Shown here: positions 8,919 to 16,832 of the stretch, piece by piece
Position numbering within the stretch: the first letter of the stretch is position 1
Layout of the letters: each line of letters starts with the position of its first letter
Assembly: GCA_002746645.1 (NCBI GenBank)
Contig: PDPU01000030.1
Span: 19,872 to 83,871, forward strand
DNA: 64,000 bases
Direction: 5' to 3'
Source of the DNA: Gammaproteobacteria bacterium
GTDB lineage: Bacteria > Pseudomonadota > Gammaproteobacteria > Granulosicoccales > Granulosicoccaceae
Position numbers and translations under genes: made by a program
The notes under the pieces: model-generated
Told to the model about the DNA's origin: nothing
The model's database searches: none
The model's input: the letters and a program-made list of their open reading frames with translations, nothing else

Positions 8919-9749
8919 TCAGCGGCCCTTCCAGACCGGATCACGCTTCTCGGCGAAGGCACGTGCGCCTTCGAGCTGGTCTTCCGAACGATAGAGCTTC
9001 TCCACCGTTGCAAACTGGCTTCCGGTGATGCGGTTCAGGGCGTCCTGGAATTTCATGTCTTCCGCTTCGCGTACCACTTCCTTGATCGCGGCGAACACGA
9101 GCGGCGGGCCGGCGGCGAGCTCGTCGGCCAGGGCGCGTGCTTCGTCGATGAGCGAATCCCGCGGTACCACACGGTTGACGAGCCCCCAGCGCGCAGCCTC
9201 TTCGGCATCGAACCAGCGGCCGGTGAGCAGCAGTTCCATGGCGATGTGATAAGGAATGCGTTTCGGAAGCTTGATCGACGCGGCGTCAGCCACGGTACCT
9301 GAACGAATTTCCGGTAGTGCGAAGGTGGCGCTGTCGGCCGCGAGGATGATGTCGGCACAGAGTGCGAACTCGAGCCCGCCGCCACAGCAGATGCCGTTGA
9401 CCGCGCAGATCACGGGCTTGTTCAGACCACGAAGTTCCTGCAGGCCGGCAAAGCCCCCCACGCCGTAGTCGCCATCGACGGCATCGCCCTCGGCAGCGGC
9501 CTTCAGATCCCAGCCCGGACAGAAGAACTTCTCGCCCGCCGCGGTAACGAGAGCCACGCGCATCTCGTGGTCATCACGAAACGCGGTGAAGGCATCACCC
9601 ATGATGCGGCTCGTGGCGAGATCGATGGCATTGGCCCCGGGCCGGTCGAGCGTCAGCTCGAACACGGCACCGCGGCAATGGATTCTGATCGGACTGTCCG
9701 GCTCGTTGTAACGAGCATAGCGCTCGGGTGTGTTGTGCGTGTCGCTCAT
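8919..9749 (-). CDS. Enoyl-CoA hydratase/isomerase family protein, carnitinyl-CoA dehydratase-like
   Basis: A 276-residue crotonase-fold protein. The oxyanion-hole segment AVNGICCGGGLEFALCADI (about residues 115-133) and the ATFALPEIRSG segment contain the two glutamates expected of CaiD-type carnitinyl-CoA dehydratases. CaiD interconverts crotonobetainyl-CoA and L-carnitinyl-CoA. Its gene starts with an ATGA overlap on the stop codon of the ADP-forming CoA ligase, so the two are translationally coupled. This context supports a role in bringing crotonobetaine or gamma-butyrobetaine into the carnitine route. The precise substrate is inferred. Confidence 0.83.
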   Translation of the reverse strand: MSDTHNTPERYARYNEPDSPIRIHCRGAVFELTLDRPGANAIDLATSRIMGDAFTAFRDDHEMRVALVTAAGEKFFCPGWDLKAAAEGDAVDGDYGVGGFAGLQELRGLNKPVICAVNGICCGGGLEFALCADIILAADSATFALPEIRSGTVADAASIKLPKRIPYHIAMELLLTGRWFDAEEAARWGLVNRVVPRDSLIDEARALADELAAGPPLVFAAIKEVVREAEDMKFQDALNRITGSQFATVEKLYRSEDQLEGARAFAEKRDPVWKGR

Positions 9750-11872
9750 GTGTCACTCACTCCTGTTGTGTCGCCGTTGCTCAAGAGACCGGGCAAGGCA
9801 TCCGCTCTCACCCGCAGCAAGGCATCGACCGCGGTTGCCGAATCGGTGCCGCAGACCAGCGGGTTCACTTCCAGTTCCACGATGTCGTCGCGGTGTCGTT
9901 CGACCAGCGACTGCATTGCCAGCACCGCATCGACGACCGCATCGATGTCGGCACCGTCCGCTCCACGATAACCCCACAATACCGGTGCAAGACGCAGTTC
10001 GCCAAGCGCCGCGCGAACATCAGCGGCGCTGACGGGCAGGAGCCGCGTGACGCGATCGGCCAGCAGTTCGGTCTGCGTACCACCGGCGGCCAGGGTCAGT
10101 ACAAAGCCGTGTGCCGCATCGCGCACGATGCCCACCAGCAGTTCGAACACGCTGCCCCTGATCATGCGTTCGAGCAGATAGCTTTCGCCCGGGATGCGTT
10201 CGGCAGCGTGGCGCACGGCATCATCGGAAGCGAGGTCGAGGTGCACGGCGCCGGCTTCGCTCTTGTGTGCATGGCCGAGACCCTTGACCACCACGGGGTA
10301 ACCCAGGGTGTCTGCCGTCCGCACGAGAGCGTCGACACCTTCGACCGCAACCGGTGAAGGAATGTCAAGACCACGATCCGCGAGCAGCGCCTTCGCGGTG
10401 GCTTCATCGGCCGATACAATCCCGTCCCCGATCACGGTCACGTCCGTTTGCGCGCAGGGCACGAGCAAAGGCAGTGGTGAAGGCACCGCGGAGCCCAGAG
10501 CGGCACAGATGTCGATGGCCTGAAGCGCGTCGTTGATGCCGGCAAGCGGCAACACGCCTGCCGACATCAGTCGCGCGGCCGTGTCCTCGGGAAGGGTCTC
10601 GGGCAACGATGCCAGCAACGCGATAGGGGTGGCCGACGCTGTCGCCGCCACGATGATCGCGCCGATCACCACGTCCCAGTCGCGCGGATCGCAGCGATCG
10701 CTCCTCGGCAGATCGAGAACCACGATGGACAGACCGAGCGGCGCATCGGCCATGGCGCGATAGACACCCTGCATGGCCGCAGCATCACCCCAGATGTAGG
10801 TGTGGTAGTCGAGTGGATTGGCCAGGGCAACACGCGAACCGAGCGTTTCCTTCAGCGCGCGCGTCTGCCCTGCGTTCAGCGGCGGAAATACAAGGTCTGT
10901 CCCTATTGCCGCGTCGGCCACGAGGCTGGCCTCGCCACCGGAACACGACGAACAACCGATGGCATGACTCTCGAGTGGGCCGACGAGGTGCAGGATCTTG
11001 AGTGTTTCGAGCATCACCGACAGCGAATCCACACGCGCCACCCCGAGGCGCGCACACAATGCGTCGGCACCGGCATCGGATCCGGCCAGGGAAGCGGTGT
11101 GCGAAACGGTGGCGGCCTGCGACTGCGGCGAGCGGCCGGCCTTCAGCATGACGATGCGCTTGCCACACCGGCAGGCCTTTCGCGCCACGCGCTCGAAGGC
11201 CCGAAGCTCATCGATACCCTCGACGTACAGACCGATGGCTGTCACTCGCGGGTCGTCGAGCAGTGTATCCGCAAGATCCGAAATGCCGATCCGTGCCTGG
11301 TTCCCGACCGTCACCACATAGGCAAGCGGCAAGGCCCGACGCTGCATGGTGAGGTTGATGGCGATGTTCGAGGACTGCATCAGCAGTGCCACACCCGATT
11401 CCGTGCGCACCGCACCGTGCTCGTCCGGCCAGAGCGCCACACCATCGAGACAGTTCAGCACACCGTAGCAGTTGGGCCCGAGAATCGGCATCTCGCCCGC
11501 GGCGTCGAGGAGCCTTGCCTGACGTTCGCCGCTGCTGCCATCTTCGGCTTCGGCTTCGAGAAAACCCGAGGCGAAACAGATGGCACCGCCCGCGCCCAGT
11601 GCCGACAGCTCGGCCACGATACCGATGGTGGCATCACGGTTGGTGCCGATGAACACCGCATCCGGCGCTTCGGGCAACTCGCCGACCGACGGTACCGTCG
11701 GTACGCCGGCGATGTCGGTTCGCGTGGGATGCACGGCATGCAGCCTGCCGGCGAAGCCGAAGCATCGGCACTGCTCGATCAGCCGACGGCACCAGACACC
11801 GCCACCGACCACGGCAACCGACTGCGGACGCAGCAGACGCTCCAGACGACCCTTGCCGAGTGGCTCGATCAT
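9746..11872 (-). CDS. ADP-forming acyl-CoA synthetase family protein (acetate--CoA ligase family)
   Basis: About 708 residues. The N-terminal CoA-binding domain (SVAVVGGGVWCRRLIEQC), two succinyl-CoA-ligase-like domains containing the phospho-histidine segment SHTASLAGSDAGADALC, and a C-terminal ATP-grasp domain (ADTLGYPVVVKGLGHAHKSEAG) are present in the standard order of NDP-forming acyl-CoA synthetases. The family makes acyl-CoA from an acid, CoA and ATP, releasing ADP and phosphate. The ATG at 11872 was preferred to a GTG nine bases upstream because AGGTG lies at suitable distance. Between a crotonase and an acyl-CoA dehydrogenase it probably activates a betaine acid, which in the E. coli-type pathway is done by an AMP-forming ligase (CaiC). 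Confidence 0.86.
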   Translation of the reverse strand: MIEPLGKGRLERLLRPQSVAVVGGGVWCRRLIEQCRCFGFAGRLHAVHPTRTDIAGVPTVPSVGELPEAPDAVFIGTNRDATIGIVAELSALGAGGAICFASGFLEAEAEDGSSGERQARLLDAAGEMPILGPNCYGVLNCLDGVALWPDEHGAVRTESGVALLMQSSNIAINLTMQRRALPLAYVVTVGNQARIGISDLADTLLDDPRVTAIGLYVEGIDELRAFERVARKACRCGKRIVMLKAGRSPQSQAATVSHTASLAGSDAGADALCARLGVARVDSLSVMLETLKILHLVGPLESHAIGCSSCSGGEASLVADAAIGTDLVFPPLNAGQTRALKETLGSRVALANPLDYHTYIWGDAAAMQGVYRAMADAPLGLSIVVLDLPRSDRCDPRDWDVVIGAIIVAATASATPIALLASLPETLPEDTAARLMSAGVLPLAGINDALQAIDICAALGSAVPSPLPLLVPCAQTDVTVIGDGIVSADEATAKALLADRGLDIPSPVAVEGVDALVRTADTLGYPVVVKGLGHAHKSEAGAVHLDLASDDAVRHAAERIPGESYLLERMIRGSVFELLVGIVRDAAHGFVLTLAAGGTQTELLADRVTRLLPVSAADVRAALGELRLAPVLWGYRGADGADIDAVVDAVLAMQSLVERHRDDIVELEVNPLVCGTDSATAVDALLRVRADALPGLLSNGDTTGVSDT

Positions 11873-11920
11873 GGCAGACACCTGTCGGGGGTCACCACGG
11901 GAATCGGCGAGCGTGGCGGA

Positions 11921-13081
11921 TCACGCACCCAGTGGCCGGAACAGTTCACGGCTGATGATGTGCCGCTGGATTTCGCTGGTGCCGTCCCAGATGCGCTCGA
12001 CGCGCGCGTCGCGCCAGAAGCGCTCGATGGGGAAATCGTCCATCAGACCCATGCCACCATGAATCTGCAGCGTGGTGTCGGTCACGCGCGCCAGCATCTC
12101 GGTGGCGTAGACCTTGGCCGACGCGATCTCGCGATTGGCGGGGAGTCCTTCATCGAGCCGCCAGGCAGCGGCAAGCGTCAGCCAGTCAGCAGCGTCGATC
12201 TCGGTGATCATGTCGGCGACCTGAAAACTCACGCCCTGGAACTTCGCGATCTGCTGACCGAACTGCCTGCGCTCGGCCGCGTAGGCCACCGCCATGTCGA
12301 AGCAGCGGCGCGCACGACCGACACACGTTGCCGCAACCGTCAGACGTGAGGCATAGAGCCATTCGTTCATGACCGCGAAACCGCCATCGACTTCGCCAAG
12401 CACCTGCGCATCGGGGAGGCGGCACTGATCGAAATAGAGGATATGGTTCCTGTAGCCGCGGTGCGAAACCGACCGGTAACCTTCGCGGACCTCGAAACCG
12501 GGTGTGTCACGATCGACGAGGAAGCAGGTGATGCGCTTCTTCGGACCTTTCGGGGTGTCATCAACGCCGGTGGCGACGCAGACGATGAAGAAATCCGCAT
12601 GTTCGGCACCGGAGATGAAGTGCTTCGAGCCGTTCACGACCCAGTCCCCACCCGCGCGCGTTGCGGTGCATTTCATGCCGCGAACGTCCGAGCCCGCGTC
12701 GGGTTCGCTCATCGCCAGCGCATCGCTCTTCTCGCCGCGCACGGCGGGCAGGAGATAGCGCTCGCGCTGCTCGTCGTTGCAGGCCATGAGGATGTTCTGC
12801 GGGCGCCCGAAGAAGTGCGTCAGTGCGAGCGAGCCGCGACCGAGTTCCCGCTCCACGAGCGTGAAGTCCAGATGCGAAAGACCGGCGCCGCCGACGTCCT
12901 CGGGGAAGTTGCATGCGTAGAAGCCGAGGTCGATCACCTTCTGCCTGATCTCTTCACCGAGTCCCTCGGGTACCTGTCCGCTCTGCTCGACTTCCTGCTC
13001 GTGCGGGTAGATCTCGTTCTCGACGAACTGCCGCACGGTGGCGACGATCATTTCCTGTTCTTCCGACAATCCGAACTGCAT
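11921..13081 (-). CDS. Acyl-CoA dehydrogenase, possible gamma-butyrobetainyl-CoA dehydrogenase
   Basis: A 386-residue flavoprotein of the acyl-CoA dehydrogenase family: N-terminal helical domain from MQFGLSEEQEM, the FAD segment with AMSEPDAGSDVRG, and the C-terminal helices with ILARVTDTTLQIHGGMG-like sequence. At the place of the catalytic glutamate of medium-chain enzymes (EGTSQIQR) it has WDGTSEIQR, an aspartate. The ATG at 13081 has a near-perfect GGAGGAG ribosome site; an upstream open frame extension lacks family similarity. It is the first gene of the minus-strand run with the CoA ligase and crotonase, and is divergent from the AraC-type regulator. Confidence 0.87.
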   Translation of the reverse strand: MQFGLSEEQEMIVATVRQFVENEIYPHEQEVEQSGQVPEGLGEEIRQKVIDLGFYACNFPEDVGGAGLSHLDFTLVERELGRGSLALTHFFGRPQNILMACNDEQRERYLLPAVRGEKSDALAMSEPDAGSDVRGMKCTATRAGGDWVVNGSKHFISGAEHADFFIVCVATGVDDTPKGPKKRITCFLVDRDTPGFEVREGYRSVSHRGYRNHILYFDQCRLPDAQVLGEVDGGFAVMNEWLYASRLTVAATCVGRARRCFDMAVAYAAERRQFGQQIAKFQGVSFQVADMITEIDAADWLTLAAAWRLDEGLPANREIASAKVYATEMLARVTDTTLQIHGGMGLMDDFPIERFWRDARVERIWDGTSEIQRHIISRELFRPLGA

Positions 13082-13210
13082 GTGGCGTACTCCTCCGGGA
13101 TGGGCGAGCAACCCGCCGGACCTGTGGCGAGCGACCTTCGCAAACGGCAAGCCCGGCACCTCGGCAGGGACAGGCATGCCTTGAATCATCAGGCACCTTG
13201 CGGGGTTTCG

Positions 13211-13243
13211 CCATGCAGAGTTAGACTGAATCCATGCAGGGTT
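13211..13243. promoter_or_regulatory. Candidate AraC-type operator: two direct half-sites
   Basis: Two 12-bp direct repeats, CCATGCAGAGTT (13211-13222) and CCATGCAGGGTT (13232-13243), differ at one base and are spaced 21 bp start to start, two helical turns. This is the layout recognised by the paired helix-turn-helices of AraC-family regulators. They lie in the 201-bp gap between the acyl-CoA dehydrogenase gene and the divergently transcribed GATase1-AraC regulator gene. Confidence 0.5.
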
Positions 13244-13282
13244 GGTCCATGACCCGCACCACACCCATCGTCAGGATCGCGC

Positions 13283-14275
13283 ATGACAGGGAACTCCAGT
13301 ACTGCCGGCAAACCACGAACGTCAGCGGTACTGCTGTTCGACAACTTCTCCAACCACTGTCTCGCCAATACCATCGAGCCGTTGCGTGCCGCCAACCAGT
13401 ATGCCGGCGAAACGCTCTACGACTGGCAGATCATCGGTCTCGAGCGCGGCGTGGTGCACTCCTCGAGCGGGCTGCCGGTGCAGGCATCGCAGGCACTGCG
13501 CGAACACCCGGGCGGCGACTACCTCATGCTGATGCCGAGCTACGGCTTCGAGGAATACACGCAGCGCGGCCCCTTGCAGGCCATACGCTCGGCCGCAACA
13601 CGATTCGAACATCTCGTCGGCATGGACGCGGGCGCGTGGCTGCTCGCCGCCGCGGGGCTTCTCGATCGTCATCGCGCGACCATTCACCGCGACGAATTCC
13701 TGCGCTTTCGCGAGCGGTTTCCCGAGGTGGACGTGGTCGCGGACCGTTACGTCATCGATCGCAGGCGCCTGAGCTGCGGCGGCGTGGTCACGGCACTGGA
13801 ACTGGTGCTGGCACTGATCGAGGCGCACCATGGTGCCATGCTCCGCCTGCAGATCGCGTCGCTGTTCATGCTCGGCGAAGCCCCGAGCGATGCCCTGTCG
13901 TCAGCACGGCAACGCTACAATCGACATCAGATGATCGACAATGCCGTCGCCTGCATGCACCGCCATCTCGAAGAACCGCTGCCGATCGGGGCAATTGCCG
14001 CCGAACTCGGACTTCGCCAGCGTCAGCTTGAAACTCTCTTCGGCGAGCGCGTCGGCAGAACACCACAACAGGTATACAAGCACCTGCGCCTGCTTGAAGT
14101 CAGGCGGCTTCTCGAAGCCAGCAACGAGAGCATTACCACCATCGCACTGCGCTGCGGCTACAGCAATGCCAGCGCCATGACACGCGCGTTTCGGCAGGCA
14201 TTCGGGATGGCGCCCCGAGAGCTGCGGCGCGACAACAACGGATTTCACCGACATGAACAACGCACCAGACCTTGA
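13283..14275 (+). CDS. cdhR: GlxA/CdhR-type transcriptional regulator (GATase1-like domain + AraC HTH)
   Basis: A 330-residue regulator. Residues 12-190 form a DJ-1/PfpI-like ligand domain (TSAVLLFDNFSNHCLAN; MDAGAWLLAAAGLLDRHRATIH), and residues 225-325 are two helix-turn-helices of the AraC family ending with ALRCGYSNASAMTRAFRQAFG. In Pseudomonas the homologue CdhR activates the carnitine catabolic genes, and GbdR is a paralogue for glycine betaine. The name here is inferred from architecture plus location beside carnitine genes. An AGGA ribosome site precedes the ATG. Its 3' end overlaps the next gene by 23 bp. Confidence 0.85.
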   Translation: MTGNSSTAGKPRTSAVLLFDNFSNHCLANTIEPLRAANQYAGETLYDWQIIGLERGVVHSSSGLPVQASQALREHPGGDYLMLMPSYGFEEYTQRGPLQAIRSAATRFEHLVGMDAGAWLLAAAGLLDRHRATIHRDEFLRFRERFPEVDVVADRYVIDRRRLSCGGVVTALELVLALIEAHHGAMLRLQIASLFMLGEAPSDALSSARQRYNRHQMIDNAVACMHRHLEEPLPIGAIAAELGLRQRQLETLFGERVGRTPQQVYKHLRLLEVRRLLEASNESITTIALRCGYSNASAMTRAFRQAFGMAPRELRRDNNGFHRHEQRTRP

Positions 14276-15518
14276 CCTCGACCTCGTCCGACAGCAGTTC
14301 CCCGCCTTCGACGAACCTTCTCTGGAAGGCTGGTCCTTCTTCGAGAACGCTGGCGGCTCCTACGTCTGCCGTCAGGTCATCGATCGACTGACGCGGTACT
14401 ACCGAGAAACCAGGGTTCAGCCCTACGGCGTCTATCCCGCATCGCAGCGCGCCGGAGAGATGATGGATGACGCGCACGAACGCCTGGCCGAGTACCTTGA
14501 CGTATCGGCCGACGAGGTGCACTTCGGCCCATCGACGTCACAGAACACCTACGTGCTCGCACGGGCGCTGCGTCCGCACTGGAACGAAGGCGACGAAATC
14601 ATCGTCACCGAACAGGATCACGAGGCCAACAGCGGCGTGTGGCGCCAGCTGGCCGATACCGGCATCGTCGTGCGTGAATGGCAGGTCGAACCCGACACGG
14701 GGCTTCTCGATGTCGGCAAGCTCGATGCAATGATCAACCTGAAGACCCGCCTGATTGCCTTCCCGCACTGTTCGAACATCGTCGGCGAGATCAATCCCGT
14801 GTCACAGATCGCCACGCGTGCTCATCGCGTCGGCGCGATCACCGTGGTCGACGGCGTGTCATACACCCCACACGGCCTGCCGGATGTCGAAGCACTCGAT
14901 GCCGACGTGTATCTGTTTTCACTCTACAAGGTATACGGCCCGCATCAGGGCGTCATGGTGGTTCGCCAACCCTGGCTGGAGCGCATGCACAACCAGAGCC
15001 ACTACTTCAACGCCGACGCCGGGCACAAGAAGCTCGTGCCGGCCGGACCCGATCATGCGCAGGTGGCTGCGGCTACGGGTGTCACCGAATACTTCGATCT
15101 GTTGCATCGCCATCACTACGGCGATGCCGCAACCCACCATGCCAACGCTGATGCTCGTGAGCGACTCAACCAGCGTCGTCAGGAAGTGCAGGCCTTGCTG
15201 CGCCGGCAGGAAATCCGCCTGCTCGATCCGCTCCTGTCCTGGATCAAGGACTCGGGCAGGTTCCGGCTCATCGGCTCGCACGAGGCCGGACGCCGCGCGC
15301 CTACCCTGTCGCTGCAACTCACCGGCAACCCCCGGGATGCTGCCCGCAGACTCGCCGCACAGCGAATCATGGCGGGAGCAGGACATTTCTACGCGCCGCG
15401 GCTGCTGAAGGCCATCGGCATCGATCCCGATCAGGGGGTGCTCAGGATATCGTTCGTCCACTACACCTCGGCCGACGACATCGCGCGGCTCCAGGAAGCG
15501 CTCGACAGCCTGCCGTAA
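14253..15518 (+). CDS. Class V aminotransferase / cysteine desulfurase-like protein
   Basis: A 421-residue PLP enzyme of fold type I. The cofactor lysine is K226 in YLFSLYKVYGPHQG, preceded by the aspartate of VVDGVSYTPHG. Substrate-binding histidine and serine positions (STSQNTYVLARAL; TEQDHEANSG) are in place. It resembles the desulfurase-like subfamily that lacks a certain Cys-loop function, so it may not be a real sulfur donor and could act as a lyase or epimerase. The start overlaps the regulator gene by 23 bp, indicating co-transcription and coupling. A link to carnitine catabolism is not known to me. Confidence 0.8.
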   Translation: MNNAPDLDLDLVRQQFPAFDEPSLEGWSFFENAGGSYVCRQVIDRLTRYYRETRVQPYGVYPASQRAGEMMDDAHERLAEYLDVSADEVHFGPSTSQNTYVLARALRPHWNEGDEIIVTEQDHEANSGVWRQLADTGIVVREWQVEPDTGLLDVGKLDAMINLKTRLIAFPHCSNIVGEINPVSQIATRAHRVGAITVVDGVSYTPHGLPDVEALDADVYLFSLYKVYGPHQGVMVVRQPWLERMHNQSHYFNADAGHKKLVPAGPDHAQVAAATGVTEYFDLLHRHHYGDAATHHANADARERLNQRRQEVQALLRRQEIRLLDPLLSWIKDSGRFRLIGSHEAGRRAPTLSLQLTGNPRDAARRLAAQRIMAGAGHFYAPRLLKAIGIDPDQGVLRISFVHYTSADDIARLQEALDSLP

Positions 15519-15575
15519 CAGGGTAACCGCAAGGTTCCGATTCGTTGAATGCAGCGGTGCCCGGGGCGAATCGTC

Positions 15576-16721
15576 TCAGAGACAGGCTTCGATCAAGGCC
15601 CGGGTGTTCTCCGCATTCATCGGCACGGGGTTTCCTCCCGTGCTCGGATCTGCCAGGGCCGACTGCGTGAGTGCGTCGATGTCCGGGTCGATCACGCCGA
15701 GTTCGGTCAGGTTCTTCGGAATGTCGAACAGACGATTGAGTTCACCCACGCGGTCGTAGAAGCCCTCGTAGCCGCCGTCGATGCCCAGATAGGCAGCCGC
15801 GGCATCCAGCCGCGCTTCGATGGCATCGCGGTTGAATCTCAGGCAGGGTTGCATGACCACCGCATTGGTGGTGCCATGGTGGGTATTGAACACGGCACCG
15901 ATCGGGTGCGACAGCGCATGGATGGCACCGAGCCCTTTCTGGAAGGCGGTGGCTCCCATCGCGGCGGCACTCATCATGTGGGCGCGCGCTTCGAGATCAT
16001 CGCCCTGCGCCCAGGCACGTGGCAGGTATTCGTTGACAAGCCGCATGCCTTCAAGGGCAATACCCTGACTCATCGGGTGGTAGTGCGGTGAGGAAAAGGC
16101 TTCAAGGCAATGCGCGAAGGCATCCATGCCGGTTCCGGCGGTGATGAACTTCGGCATGCCTACCGTGAGTTCAGGATCGCAGATGACCACGCTCGGCAGG
16201 ATCTTCGGGTGGAAGATGATCTTCTTCTCTTTCGTGGCCGTGTTGACGAGGATCGAAGCACGCCCCACTTCCGAACCGGTGCCTGCCGTGGTAGGCACGG
16301 CAACCACCGGAGCGATCCCGTCGGGGTCGGCGCGCGTCCACCAGTCATCGACGTCTTCGAAATCCCAGACCGGACGGCTCTGCCCGGACATGAACGCGAG
16401 CGCCTTGCCGAGATCGAGCGCGGAGCCACCGCCGAAGGCAACCACGCCATCGTGGCCACCGGCACGATACACCTCGAGTCCGGCATCGACGTTCTCGCCG
16501 GAAGGGTTGGGGTCCACGTCGGCAAAGCACGCTCGACCGAGTCCGGCCGAGTCGAGCACATCGAGTGCCCGCGTGGTGATGTCCATGTCGCGAAGTCCGC
16601 GATCGGTGACGAGCAGAGGCTTCGTCATGCCTACCGCAGCACAGGCATCGGCAAGTTCGCTGATGCGCCCGGCACCGAATCGGATGGACGTGGGGTAGTG
16701 CCAGTTGCCGACAAGTTCCAT
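15576..16721 (-). CDS. Iron-containing alcohol dehydrogenase
   Basis: A 381-residue group III alcohol dehydrogenase. The nucleotide-binding GGGSALDLGK is near residue 100, and TTAGTGSEVGRASI follows. Metal ligands are present: the aspartate and histidine in AGTGMDAFAHCLEA, then histidines in AIHALSHPIG and NTHHGTTNA. It oxidises an alcohol to an aldehyde with NAD. It is the last gene of a minus-strand run behind an aldehyde dehydrogenase, a glutamine-synthetase-like ligase and a TRAP transporter, so it probably acts on a hydroxylated intermediate. An AGAGGA ribosome site precedes the ATG. Length is normal. Confidence 0.91.
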   Translation of the reverse strand: MELVGNWHYPTSIRFGAGRISELADACAAVGMTKPLLVTDRGLRDMDITTRALDVLDSAGLGRACFADVDPNPSGENVDAGLEVYRAGGHDGVVAFGGGSALDLGKALAFMSGQSRPVWDFEDVDDWWTRADPDGIAPVVAVPTTAGTGSEVGRASILVNTATKEKKIIFHPKILPSVVICDPELTVGMPKFITAGTGMDAFAHCLEAFSSPHYHPMSQGIALEGMRLVNEYLPRAWAQGDDLEARAHMMSAAAMGATAFQKGLGAIHALSHPIGAVFNTHHGTTNAVVMQPCLRFNRDAIEARLDAAAAYLGIDGGYEGFYDRVGELNRLFDIPKNLTELGVIDPDIDALTQSALADPSTGGNPVPMNAENTRALIEACL

Positions 16722-16832
16722 TACTGTATGTCCTCTCTGGATGGAGTGATTGATTCAAGGGCCGGTCACGCACGCCGCGTGACCGCCGGTTCGGACTGAC
16801 TATTCGATCAGCTGACGGTTCGGACGCCCCGA

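Noticed and set aside
10802..12349. A 515-codon plus-strand frame opposite the CoA ligase and acyl-CoA dehydrogenase genes
   Set aside because: It is composed of shadow sequence (His/Arg-rich) and crosses two real genes on the other strand.
15519..15575. tRNA gene
   Set aside because: Only a short gap; no cloverleaf or CCA-like end recognised. No tRNA or rRNA was recognised anywhere in the window by eye, though short ones could be missed.
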